From positions 1 through 63,459 of the forward strand of contig NZ_JAAQQU010000055.1 in the NCBI RefSeq assembly GCF_011742145.1: a stretch of DNA of 63,459 bases. Direction: 5' to 3'. Each line of letters starts with the position of its first letter. Position 1 is the stretch's first letter. Positions 52,529-61,406 of the stretch are shown here, one piece after another. Below the pieces are notes generated by a model. The model was not told the DNA's origin. It saw only the letters and a list, made by a program, of their open reading frames with translations, and ran no database searches. The position numbers and the translations under genes were made by a program. Origin of the DNA: Flavobacterium sp. J49 (lineage in GTDB: Bacteria > Bacteroidota > Bacteroidia > Flavobacteriales > Flavobacteriaceae).

Positions 52529-53983
52529 TTAGTAATTAGGATTTTGAGCTGATAAACCATTCGCTTCGTTAATGAATTTTTGTGGCAATGGGAATACCTC
52601 ATGTCTTCCAACTACAAAAGTTTTTCCATCTGCAGCAAAGGCTGCTTCAGCTTGCCCTGTTCTTACCAAATCAAAAAATCGGTCATGTTCGAAAGCCAAT
52701 TCAAGTCTTCTTTCTTTCCAGATTGCCAATCTAACATCTGCTTGAGAAGTAGCGGTAGTATTGGCTAAACCTGCTCTGTTTCGTATTTGGTTAACCAAAG
52801 GAATAGCAGTAGATGTTTGACCTAATTCGTTCAAAGCCTCTGCTTTCATCAAAATAACTTCGGCATAACGAAGGTGTTTAATATTAACATCTGTTTCCCA
52901 ACCGTCAGTGAAAGCGGAAGAATAAGCCTTCATATTGTATCTTGGATTTTCAACGGTAATTGGTACATAACGTCCGTCATATAAAGTCGCTCCGGCAAAA
53001 ATGATAGTAGCTTCTCTTCTGGTATCACCGGCTTCATAGGCGTTAGCCAAACTTTCAGATGGTGTATTGAAACCCCAACCCCAACCTCCGGCACCACGAG
53101 CACCTTGAGAAGCTGAATAACCTTGGATTCCTTTGGCAGGAGAAGAACCGATTCCTGAAATTTCAAAAATAGACTCACTGTCAAATTCACCAGACACTCT
53201 GTATTGGGAAGCATAATCTGTTGCCAAGGAATACCCGGTTACAGCATCACAGTTGTTGATTACCTCTTGCCACTTTTGTTGGTATAGAGAAACTTTAGCC
53301 AAAAGCGCTCTCGCTGCACCAACAGAAGCTCTGCTTCTCTCACTTGGCGCATAAGATGAACGGTCAGGTAAAGCCGCTATAGCATCATTTAAATCTTGTT
53401 CGATAAACGCATATACTTCGGCCTTAGTTTTACGGGTCAACTGCATCACTCTGTCTGCTTCGGAAGAAGGATTTGGAATGTGGTCAACAATTGGCACTCC
53501 GCCATAACTTTTAACTAATGTAAAATACATGAAAGCTCTTAAGAACTTTGCTTCGCCTATAAGACGAGCTCTTAAATCCTGATCAGCGTTGTTTAATTGC
53601 GGAATGTAATACAAAGCCTGATTACATCGGTTAATCCCTTGATAATAGGCTTCAAAAACCTCTTGTACCGAAAGACTTGAAGCATTGTAAGTCAATGCAT
53701 CCATCAAATCTTTATCGGTTCCCGTATCACCGGGAGAAGAACCTTTGTCAGCATCATCGGAAGCAATGCTAGACATTCCGTTCCAAGAAAAGGAAGACAT
53801 GTTCCAATCTAAGAATTTAGAATAAATTGAGGTTACAAAACTTTTTGCGCCCTCATCGTTATTGAATAGCGCCAAGTCTGCTGTTGATATAGTCTCGGTT
53901 TGGTCTACCTCCAAAAAGTCGTCTGAACACCCATTGAAAAATAGTGCCGACAAAACAAAGACAGATAAATATACTTTTTTCAT
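52529..53983 (-). CDS. susD: SusD/RagB-family glycan-binding lipoprotein of PUL2
   Basis: The protein has 484 residues. A lipoprotein signal (LSALFFNGC) is followed by SDDFLEVDQTE. Typical SusD segments are ARLIGEAKFLRAFMYFTLVK, RASVGAARALLAKVSLYQQK, KHLRYAEVILMKAEALNELG and the end RRLELAFEHDRFFDLVRTGQ with HEVFPLPQKFINEANGLSAQ. It binds oligosaccharide at the mouth of the partner SusC. It follows susC by 6 bp. The sequence is clearly diverged from the PUL1 SusD, consistent with a different ligand. The symbol is the family name only. Confidence 0.95.
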   Translation of the reverse strand: MKKVYLSVFVLSALFFNGCSDDFLEVDQTETISTADLALFNNDEGAKSFVTSIYSKFLDWNMSSFSWNGMSSIASDDADKGSSPGDTGTDKDLMDALTYNASSLSVQEVFEAYYQGINRCNQALYYIPQLNNADQDLRARLIGEAKFLRAFMYFTLVKSYGGVPIVDHIPNPSSEADRVMQLTRKTKAEVYAFIEQDLNDAIAALPDRSSYAPSERSRASVGAARALLAKVSLYQQKWQEVINNCDAVTGYSLATDYASQYRVSGEFDSESIFEISGIGSSPAKGIQGYSASQGARGAGGWGWGFNTPSESLANAYEAGDTRREATIIFAGATLYDGRYVPITVENPRYNMKAYSSAFTDGWETDVNIKHLRYAEVILMKAEALNELGQTSTAIPLVNQIRNRAGLANTTATSQADVRLAIWKERRLELAFEHDRFFDLVRTGQAEAAFAADGKTFVVGRHEVFPLPQKFINEANGLSAQNPNY

Positions 53984-53989
53984 AATAAT

Positions 53990-56974
53990 TTAGAATTTAA
54001 GGTTAATACCAAAAACAAATGATTTTAGCGTAGGATACGCATCTAACTCTACCCCTTGTGATCCGTAAGGATTTCCATCTCCGTTTAATTCAGGAGAAAA
54101 GCCCGAGAATTTTTTAGTAATGAAAGGGTTTATGGCGTTAAAATAAATTCTGGCAGAAGAAATAACGTCGAATGTTTTTGGTAATTTGTATCCGATAGTT
54201 ATGTTGTTTATTCTCCAGAAATCACCTGATTCAAGGTAATAGGTTGAGGCCACAGGCACTTGGTTGAAAGCTCCCGGATTTCCGGCATCGGTGTTTGTAG
54301 GCGTCCAGAAGTTAGAAGCCAAAGAATTCTCAATGTTTTCGCCTGAAAAACGCTGTGCTTTTTTACCGTTGTAAACTTTAGACCCTAAAGTTCCGTAGCT
54401 ATCCATTGACACATCGAAGTTTTTATAAGTAAAGCCTAATGAAAATCCGTACATCGATTTAGCCAATACAGAACCGAAGTACTTTCTGTCAGCTTCTTCC
54501 AATCCACCTTGCGTTGTGGTAGTTCCATCTGCTTTGTAGTATAGCATTTGACCGTTTGTAGGGTCATATCCTGCATAATCATATAAATAAAAACTTCCTA
54601 AAGGTTTTCCAACTGATGACGCACCCAACAATTTGGTGTATTGTCCGTTACCAAGTCCGCCTCCCTGAATATCAGGAAGATTAGAACTATTTAAGCTTTC
54701 AAGTGCATTTTTGTTATTTGAAAAATTACCACTTACATAGTAAGACCAATCATCGTTTATCTTATCATTCCATCTCATGGAAAGTTCAAATCCTTTGTTA
54801 GATACCTCACCAACATGCGCCGGCGATTGTTGACTTGAACCTGCGGTTATATATGGTCTTGTGTAAAGAATTAAGTTGTTGGTGTTTTTGTTGTAAACAT
54901 CAAACGTACCCGTCAATCTGTTATTTAAAAATCCAAAATCCAAACCAACAGATGTTTCCTCTGTTACTTCCCATGATAAACTTGGGTCAACTTGAGAATC
55001 AACTGTAATTCCGGTCAAATAATTTGGAATATAATAATCTAGACCTGAAGTGAAAGCTTGACTGTTTAAAGGAACGTTTTGGTTGCCTAATTTACCCCAA
55101 CCTCCTCTTAATTTTAACAAATCTATTCCTTTCAAGTTTTTAGCAAAATCTTCGTTGGTTATAATCCAACCTAATCCTACTGATGGGAAAGTTCCCCAAC
55201 GATAATCTTCTCCAAATTGAGAAGAACCATCACGTCTTACAGTAGCTGTCAATAAATATTTATTCATCAATTTGTATTGTACACGACCAAAATAAGACGA
55301 CAATTTCACTTCATTATACAGTACATCATTGTAGCTTATTACATTTGAGGCGTAGTCAACACCATTTAATGACCAATAATTCGAATTGGCATTTACATTT
55401 TTTCTAACAATTCTATTGAAACTTCTTGGTCCTCTGCTTGAAGCTTCGATACCACCTGTTAATTCAACATCATGTATGTCAGCAAATAACTTATTGTAAA
55501 TTAAATAATTGGATAAATTCCAATTGAAATAACTATCATTGGATCTGGTCAACAAATTGATATTTGAGGTTGAAGGATAATCAGCCTCTTCACGTGTCGG
55601 ATCGGCAGCTAACCAAATATTTTTAGTGTCTTCATAATTATAGCCTTTCCAAGTATAGTATTCGCCGTTAAAAACAGACGAATATTTCAACCCTTTCAAA
55701 ATATCGATATCTAATTTTAATCCACCTTGTAGCGTGATGCTTTTTTGTTGTTCATCAAAGAAGTCAAGCTGAGCAACAGGATTACCCACATTGTTAAAAG
55801 AAGAACCTGTTGGAGAAGCAAAACCGTCATCTCCTACAAAGGAAACACCATATTGTCCAGAGGGGAAATAAACCGGAACAATTGGTGATTGTTTGTAAGC
55901 ATTTGTAAAGGCAGAGAATGGCTTAGGATTTACCTTTGAATACGAAACACTAAAGTTTTGAGATAACTTAATCTTGTTGGAGACTTTGTATTCATTGTTA
56001 TTTCTGAATGTTAATCTACTGTAATCCATTCCGTTAAGAATTGCTTCTTCATCGTAATAACCTGCACTAAAGAAGTATTTTATGTTTTCACTACCTCCAG
56101 AAAGCGATAGGTTGCTTTGTGAATACTGACCGGTTCTGGTGATTTCTTTAAACCAATCCGTGTTAACCGGTTGGTCTTGAGAAAATGTAGTTGAACCAAG
56201 AGCCAAATTGGTATAGTACGAAAACTTATTACTTCCGGCCATTTTCACCACACTTAAAGGGCTTCTGAAACCGGTAAACGTTTCGACTTCAACAGCCAAT
56301 TTGCCTACCTTTCCTTTTTTTGTTTCAATGATGATAACACCGTTGGCTGCTCTGTTTCCGTAAATGGCTTTAGCAGTTGCATCTTTTAAAATCTCATACG
56401 ATACAATATCGTTAGCATTGATATTGTTAATGTTATCCGCGGGCATACCATCAACAACAAAAAGCGGTGTTCTGCCACCAATGGCAGTTCCTAATCCACG
56501 AATGATTACGCTTGGCGTTGAACCCGGAGAATCTGAAGCAATAACTTGAACACCGGCTGCTTTCCCTTGGATTGCTTGAGAAGCATTTAAAACCTTTGTT
56601 TTGGTTATTTCTTCAGCTTTTAATGACGTAATCACCGAAGTGTTGTCAATTTTTTTTCGGGTACCATACCCAATAATTACAACATCTTGAAGCTGGTTAA
56701 CTTCTTCTTTTAAAGTAACCTGCATTCCTTGAGTTGCCTCTACGGTTTTGGTTTCAAAACCAATCATGGCGACTTTAATCTTGTCACCAACATTAGCATT
56801 GATCTTAAATGCACCTTCCATGTCAGAAACCGTACTTGAATTCATGGTGGTATTTGTAATGTTAGCTCCTATGAGCGCAATACCTTTTTCATCAACTATT
56901 TTCCCTTCTATGGTTTGCGAAAACGCAAAGATTGGGAAAAACAGTAACGAGAGTAGTACATAAATGTTTTTCAT
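53990..56974 (-). CDS. susC: SusC-family TonB-dependent transporter of PUL2
   Basis: The protein has 994 residues. A signal peptide (VLLSLLFFPIFAFS) is followed by the carboxypeptidase-D regulatory-like domain (TIEGKIVDEKGIALIGANIT), a TonB-box region (LQDVVIIGYGTRKKIDNTSV), the plug (IRGLGTAIGGRTPLFVVDGM, SYEILKDATAKAIYGNRAAN) and the barrel ending FVFGINLKF. It imports oligosaccharides at the outer membrane, energised by TonB. It is the first gene of the PUL2 transcript. As in PUL1, no good TAnnTTTG box is seen upstream; an AT-rich inverted repeat lies about 90-115 bp before the start. Confidence 0.96.
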   Translation of the reverse strand: MKNIYVLLSLLFFPIFAFSQTIEGKIVDEKGIALIGANITNTTMNSSTVSDMEGAFKINANVGDKIKVAMIGFETKTVEATQGMQVTLKEEVNQLQDVVIIGYGTRKKIDNTSVITSLKAEEITKTKVLNASQAIQGKAAGVQVIASDSPGSTPSVIIRGLGTAIGGRTPLFVVDGMPADNINNINANDIVSYEILKDATAKAIYGNRAANGVIIIETKKGKVGKLAVEVETFTGFRSPLSVVKMAGSNKFSYYTNLALGSTTFSQDQPVNTDWFKEITRTGQYSQSNLSLSGGSENIKYFFSAGYYDEEAILNGMDYSRLTFRNNNEYKVSNKIKLSQNFSVSYSKVNPKPFSAFTNAYKQSPIVPVYFPSGQYGVSFVGDDGFASPTGSSFNNVGNPVAQLDFFDEQQKSITLQGGLKLDIDILKGLKYSSVFNGEYYTWKGYNYEDTKNIWLAADPTREEADYPSTSNINLLTRSNDSYFNWNLSNYLIYNKLFADIHDVELTGGIEASSRGPRSFNRIVRKNVNANSNYWSLNGVDYASNVISYNDVLYNEVKLSSYFGRVQYKLMNKYLLTATVRRDGSSQFGEDYRWGTFPSVGLGWIITNEDFAKNLKGIDLLKLRGGWGKLGNQNVPLNSQAFTSGLDYYIPNYLTGITVDSQVDPSLSWEVTEETSVGLDFGFLNNRLTGTFDVYNKNTNNLILYTRPYITAGSSQQSPAHVGEVSNKGFELSMRWNDKINDDWSYYVSGNFSNNKNALESLNSSNLPDIQGGGLGNGQYTKLLGASSVGKPLGSFYLYDYAGYDPTNGQMLYYKADGTTTTQGGLEEADRKYFGSVLAKSMYGFSLGFTYKNFDVSMDSYGTLGSKVYNGKKAQRFSGENIENSLASNFWTPTNTDAGNPGAFNQVPVASTYYLESGDFWRINNITIGYKLPKTFDVISSARIYFNAINPFITKKFSGFSPELNGDGNPYGSQGVELDAYPTLKSFVFGINLKF

Positions 56975-57238
56975 AAATTGTTTAGGATGAGTTAATACTT
57001 CAACAAATTTATCTATTACATCGTTATAGTTGCAGTTAATAAAACACTACAAAACTACATCATTAATTAAAATATATTTTTTAATTAACTATTATTCAGC
57101 AATTTAAAATGTTAAAAAAAAACAAACAACTTATCAATATAAAAGGCAAATGATGTACTATTGATGAAGTAAGGAAGAATATCAAATCAGTAAAATTTAA
57201 ACAAAAAAAATGTCAATAATGAAAAAAAAAGGTTTTGA
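56975..57238. promoter_or_regulatory. PUL2 susC upstream region
   Basis: A perfect 10-bp inverted repeat (TTAATTAAAA, 57063-57072, with TTTTAATTAA, 57079-57088) and a direct repeat of ACTACA (57046-57051 and 57054-57059) lie 70-115 bp before susC. ACTACAAA is loosely similar to the PUL1 motif AACTATACAAA. These are candidate activator sites; the region is so AT-rich that chance is possible. No coding frame is seen. Confidence 0.35.
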
Positions 57239-59986
57239 TTATACCATATTCATAAAGGAGGAAAGATTGACATCTTGCTGTAAGTCGAGCTTTTTCCTTA
57301 GTCTGTAGCGATGAAGCTCTACTCCTCTGAACGAAATATTCATCAGTGGTGCAATTTCTTTAGATGACAAACTCATTTTCAGATAAATACATAGTTTTAT
57401 GTCCTTAGAGGACAATTTGGGATACCTTGACGTAATCCGCTTGATAAAGTCCTCATGACTTTTGTAAAGGTTATTTTCAAAAGTTTCCCATTCCTTTTTG
57501 TTTATAGAATTAAGTTTGATGGTTTTCTTAATATTACTTTTGAGTGATACAATATCATGTTCTTTTTCCAATAGCTTTTGAATACTTTCAATCATTTCTG
57601 ATTGTTTGGCTATTGAAAGTGATTTTCCGGCAACCTCAGAAGCCTTGGCCTGAATTTGAACTTCCAGTATGTGTTTGTCATATTCCTGTGACTTTAACTT
57701 GGTTTGGGCATCCATTTCCAACTTCAGGATTTCTTTTTGGTGTTTGAGTTCTTCTTCTTTCAGTTTTAATTTTTCTATATATCGAATCTTATTCCATTTG
57801 TAATACAAATAAAATATAAGTGAAATAATCGATAAATAAATCAGTATCATCCAAAAAGAGATGTACCAAGGCATGGCAACTCTAAAATTGAACTCAACCA
57901 ATTGGACATATTTATCACCATCATTGTAATAAACTCCGAACTCATGACTGCCACTCGATAAATTATTTAGAACTATATTAGAATCCCGCAACGGAATATG
58001 AGTATTAACATCGTCAAGAGTGTAAAATAACTCCTGCTTATTATAGCCGTAATATTCCGAAATAACATCTAAACTAATGGATTTGTTATACCCTATGGTG
58101 CTGGATTTAGCAACAAAATTACCTTCTACAAATGCTTCAATCTTGATGCTCATGGCATCGGGCAACGACTTAGATTTTTGCATTTTAAAAGCAAAGAAAC
58201 CATCGTCCAAGTTTAATAAAAACTCATCGCCGTTCTTAAAAACTTTGGTGTCTTGATTGATTATTTTGCCTTCATAATATTTCTCCGGAATAAGATGCCA
58301 AGTGAATTTATTTCTGATTCTGTTAATTAAATAAAGTGACTTATCCTTTAAAACAATAAAGTTTTCATCGTCAATCGCAATCAACTCGGAAATATTGGAA
58401 AATGATTTATTGAAGAAAGCATTAAGTTCGAGCTTGTCGGAAATTGCATTGTAACTGTACCATTTTGAATTGATATAAAATAGGGCTTCGTTATTAAAGC
58501 TCACCATTTTAATTCCGTAATCATTGAGAATTTTGTTTTTTTGAGTGATGTTTTCGACCTTTTTAACTACAAATTTTTCATCAAATAGTATTCGGTACAA
58601 GCTTCTGTAATTGTCTACTGCCCAGAGTTCATTGGGCTTATTTTGAACAATATTTTTAATAGGCTTGGTGAGATTTGAAAAATACTTGTAGCTCCCAAAA
58701 TCATTGGGGTTTTCATAAATAACAATACCGGAATAGTTGGCCAAAAAATAATTGTCGTGAAAATTACTTTTCAGGAATTTCCATCCGCCGTTTACATCAT
58801 TTACTTTAGTCAAAATTCCGTTCTCATACACATAAGTTCCGTCATTGTGACCAATCAAACATTTGTTTCCAACGGGTAACATATCCCAAACCTGACCCTG
58901 AGAATTAGACAGCAAAGTCAAAGATTTATCATGATATTTAAAAACACCGTGATTTGAACCTAATAGCAAGCCGTCATTTAAAGGAGCCAAAGTATAAACC
59001 GAACCCAAAATTCCGGAATTGTCTGAAAAAATTCGATAAGGAGAATTGATTTCTATATGCGAAATTCCGTTATCCAAACCAAGCCATAAATCATTTTCTT
59101 TGTCAAGACCTATGCACAGTATGGAATTGTTTTTTAGAGCATTCTTTCGGGAAACATTGTTATAAATATTCGTTTTTAAATCAACAATATAAACCCCTTG
59201 AAAAGCCGTCCCAATGATTAAGCTGCTATTTGAAATGACTTTGGCCGAAATAATAATCTCCTTTTTGAGTAATTCATTTAAGGGATGTGACCAAGGTTTT
59301 AAAACCTTATTATCTTCTATGAAAACGCCATTTTTTTGGGTAAAAAACAGCATCTTCCCATTGGCTTTGTCAATAGAATGGATGATATTGTTCTCGAGGA
59401 GATTCCAGGCTTCAATTTTCTTGAAATTGTTGTTTTCAAAAACAAAAACACCGTCTTTAACCGAGGCAACATAAATTTTGTTGTCCACTATAAAACAATA
59501 TGAAATTTGAAACGGTATGCTTATTTTCTTTATCGTTCCCTTTTCTAAGGAATAAAGCTCATTAAATGACTGAAAGTAAATTTTGCCATCGTGCTTAAAA
59601 ATCTTCCAAATTTCTTCATTAATTGACTTACCGGTAAAGTAATTTTTGTTTCTAGAAAGTGACGTATAGCGTAAAATCCCGTTGTTTCTTTTCCAATATC
59701 CAAATTCATTATAAGAACCGGAATAAATTTTATCTCCATCTGAAAAAACAGATCTTATAATGGTTTTGTTGGGCAAACTGTATTTTTCCCAACGAACACC
59801 GTTAAAACGCAGTAAATAATGGTTATTGGCAAAATAAAAAGCGTTGTCATTGCCTTGGGTTACACTCCATACTTGATTGTCGCCATTGTAATTGCTTTTG
59901 GTAAAGTTTTCTACAAAAGGCAATAACTCTTGCGCACCAGCAAAAGAGTAGCACAATAAAAAGAAAAGGACAACTTTGTTTTTCAC
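57239..59986 (-). CDS. Membrane-bound PUL2 regulator: beta-propeller sensor, Y_Y_Y domain, LuxR-type HTH
   Basis: The frame is open from 60007, but no ATG exists there. The best start is GTG at 59986, giving 915 residues and a good signal peptide (MKNKVVLFFLLCYSFAGAQ); the TTG at 60007 lies inside the promoter's -7 box. The order matches the PUL1 regulator: propeller repeats (WSVTQGNDNAFYFANNHYLL, GLDKENDLWLGLDNGISHI), a Y_Y_Y domain around residues 625-705, a transmembrane helix (FWMILIYLSIISLIFYLYY), a long charged coiled coil (KLKLKEEELKHQKEILKLEM) and an HTH (LSSKEIAPLMNISFRGVELH). No kinase or receiver is present. It probably senses a glucan fragment and activates the adjacent susC. Confidence 0.92.
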   Translation of the reverse strand: MKNKVVLFFLLCYSFAGAQELLPFVENFTKSNYNGDNQVWSVTQGNDNAFYFANNHYLLRFNGVRWEKYSLPNKTIIRSVFSDGDKIYSGSYNEFGYWKRNNGILRYTSLSRNKNYFTGKSINEEIWKIFKHDGKIYFQSFNELYSLEKGTIKKISIPFQISYCFIVDNKIYVASVKDGVFVFENNNFKKIEAWNLLENNIIHSIDKANGKMLFFTQKNGVFIEDNKVLKPWSHPLNELLKKEIIISAKVISNSSLIIGTAFQGVYIVDLKTNIYNNVSRKNALKNNSILCIGLDKENDLWLGLDNGISHIEINSPYRIFSDNSGILGSVYTLAPLNDGLLLGSNHGVFKYHDKSLTLLSNSQGQVWDMLPVGNKCLIGHNDGTYVYENGILTKVNDVNGGWKFLKSNFHDNYFLANYSGIVIYENPNDFGSYKYFSNLTKPIKNIVQNKPNELWAVDNYRSLYRILFDEKFVVKKVENITQKNKILNDYGIKMVSFNNEALFYINSKWYSYNAISDKLELNAFFNKSFSNISELIAIDDENFIVLKDKSLYLINRIRNKFTWHLIPEKYYEGKIINQDTKVFKNGDEFLLNLDDGFFAFKMQKSKSLPDAMSIKIEAFVEGNFVAKSSTIGYNKSISLDVISEYYGYNKQELFYTLDDVNTHIPLRDSNIVLNNLSSGSHEFGVYYNDGDKYVQLVEFNFRVAMPWYISFWMILIYLSIISLIFYLYYKWNKIRYIEKLKLKEEELKHQKEILKLEMDAQTKLKSQEYDKHILEVQIQAKASEVAGKSLSIAKQSEMIESIQKLLEKEHDIVSLKSNIKKTIKLNSINKKEWETFENNLYKSHEDFIKRITSRYPKLSSKDIKLCIYLKMSLSSKEIAPLMNISFRGVELHRYRLRKKLDLQQDVNLSSFMNMV

Positions 59987-60004
59987 TTTTAGCAGATTAA
60001 TAGC

Positions 60005-60038
60005 CAAAAATAAAAAAACTTAAGCCGATTGATACCAA
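60005..60038 (-). promoter_or_regulatory. Promoter of the PUL2 regulator
   Basis: On the minus strand TTG (60038-60036), 23 nt, then TATTTTTG (60012-60005). The predicted transcription start is about 10 nt before the GTG at 59986, so the leader is very short. Confidence 0.55.
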
Positions 60039-60045
60039 TCAAGGG

Positions 60046-61248
60046 TTAATTTCCGTCTACATAGTCTTGCAAATACGCAAATCGAGGGGTGAGTTTACCG
60101 TTTTCAGTGATTTTAGCGCGTTCTAAAATACCGTCTTGGTCTCCGTTAAAAAAGGCCGGAATCACATGCTGCATAAACATTTCACCAAAACCCTCACTGG
60201 CATCTTTAGGCAATTCGCAAGGTAAATTATCCACCGACATCACCATAATAGAACCGGGATGTGTATAGGGAACTTCTTTGTTTTCTGAGGGCAAATAACC
60301 AAAAAAAGGGTCAGCGATGGTCGACGCTTTCAAAGTACAAGCTATCGGTCCGCCAACGTCACAAGAAATGTCTGCAACGACTTTAATCTTACAATCAGCC
60401 GCTTTCAACATGTCTTGGGTCAAAATATCCGGTGCGTTATTCCCGTGAAAATGTCCCGCCATATAAATATCGGCAACTTTGGTAAAACGTTCAAAATCGG
60501 AAGTATATTCTTGTGGATTTTTATAAAAATCGTTGTTGTCTAAAACCTGTCCGTCCAAACGTTTGTTATAATCCAAAACATCAATTTGGGTATAAACGGG
60601 TTGTGAGTATACTTTATTTAAAAAATCGTCAACTGAAACTTCTTTGATTTTAATACCATCAAGAATTTCTTTGGCACCCATGCCTACTTTTCCATGACCG
60701 GTTAAAACAATTTTGATATTGGGTAAAGTTTGCCTTTTCAAGCGAACAATCAAGTCCTCCTTGCTGTTTAAGGTTTCGGCTTTGGGCATAGTGAACAATT
60801 CATACTTGATTCCAAAGGCTCTGAAACCGTTGTAAGCACCAACAATTCCGGCATAACGCCCGAAACCGATTAGTCTTCGGTTTTTTGAATCGACTATGGT
60901 TTCGTGGTCATACAATTCGATGTTTTTAGCCAAGATGGCTTGCAACAATTTACGGTTATGCGCTTGTTTTTTAATGGTATGCGAAAAGAAAAAGTACTTC
61001 TTGTTTGGAATCAAATAATCCACAGGAATTTCTTTTACCCCAAAGAACACATCGCAATCTGAAATGTCTTCCAGCACTTCAATTCCAAGCTTTTTATATT
61101 CTTCGTCGTTAAAAATCCTAATCTCTGAACTTTCCACTTTTACAATGGCTTCAGGATGTTCATTCTTAAGTCTGACCAACTCTTCCGGAGTAAAAACGAC
61201 TCTTCTGTCAGGCGGATTTTTTCTTTCTTTAATAATGCCGAATTTCAT
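60046..61248 (-). CDS. Saccharopine/alanine-dehydrogenase-like NAD(P)-dependent enzyme
   Basis: The protein has 400 residues and no signal peptide. The N terminus (MKFGIIKERKNPPDRRVVFT) is that of the alanine dehydrogenase/PNT and NAD-saccharopine dehydrogenase group. A nucleotide-binding segment IKIVLTGHGKVGMGAKEILD (around residue 180) is a Rossmann glycine-rich loop with GxGxxG changed to G-H-G-K-V-G. Later segments are VADISCDVGGPIACTLKAST and HPGSIMVMSVDNLPCELPKD, as in lysine-forming saccharopine dehydrogenases. The likely reaction is oxidoreduction of an amino acid or saccharopine. No lysine gene is nearby. Its promoter carries the same palindrome as the sugar MFS gene. Confidence 0.88.
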   Translation of the reverse strand: MKFGIIKERKNPPDRRVVFTPEELVRLKNEHPEAIVKVESSEIRIFNDEEYKKLGIEVLEDISDCDVFFGVKEIPVDYLIPNKKYFFFSHTIKKQAHNRKLLQAILAKNIELYDHETIVDSKNRRLIGFGRYAGIVGAYNGFRAFGIKYELFTMPKAETLNSKEDLIVRLKRQTLPNIKIVLTGHGKVGMGAKEILDGIKIKEVSVDDFLNKVYSQPVYTQIDVLDYNKRLDGQVLDNNDFYKNPQEYTSDFERFTKVADIYMAGHFHGNNAPDILTQDMLKAADCKIKVVADISCDVGGPIACTLKASTIADPFFGYLPSENKEVPYTHPGSIMVMSVDNLPCELPKDASEGFGEMFMQHVIPAFFNGDQDGILERAKITENGKLTPRFAYLQDYVDGN

Positions 61249-61267
61249 GCTGTTGATTTTTGTGCCC

Positions 61268-61297
61268 CAAAAGTAGTTGTAACGAAAACGTTTTCAA
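61268..61297 (-). promoter_or_regulatory. Promoter with GAAAACGTTTTC palindrome before the dehydrogenase gene
   Basis: On the minus strand TTG (61297-61295), 19 nt, then TACTTTTG (61275-61268). The palindrome GAAAACGTTTTC (61284-61295) fills the spacer, 8 nt upstream of the -7 box. A block of 16 bases, TAACGAAAACGTTTTC on the plus strand, is identical to that at 43096-43111. Confidence 0.65.
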
Positions 61298-61378
61298 AAC
61301 TTTTTTGGAAAAATAAAAATTGTGAAAAACCTGTTGAAAGCTTTGGAAAAAATTAACGCTTCTACTGGCTTGAATAAT

Positions 61379-61386
61379 TATATTTG
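61379..61386 (+). promoter_or_regulatory. -7 box of the serine hydrolase gene
   Basis: TATATTTG fits TAnnTTTG, 20 bp before the ATG at 61407. No TTG lies at the usual distance. Confidence 0.45.
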
Positions 61387-61406
61387 TGTTTCCATAAGTC
61401 GCAAAA

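Noticed and set aside
57061..57090. PUL2 inverted repeat as a terminator for the regulator gene
   Set aside because: It lies about 150 bp beyond the regulator stop and is pure A/T with no GC in the stem, so it is unlikely to terminate; listed only as a possible regulatory site.
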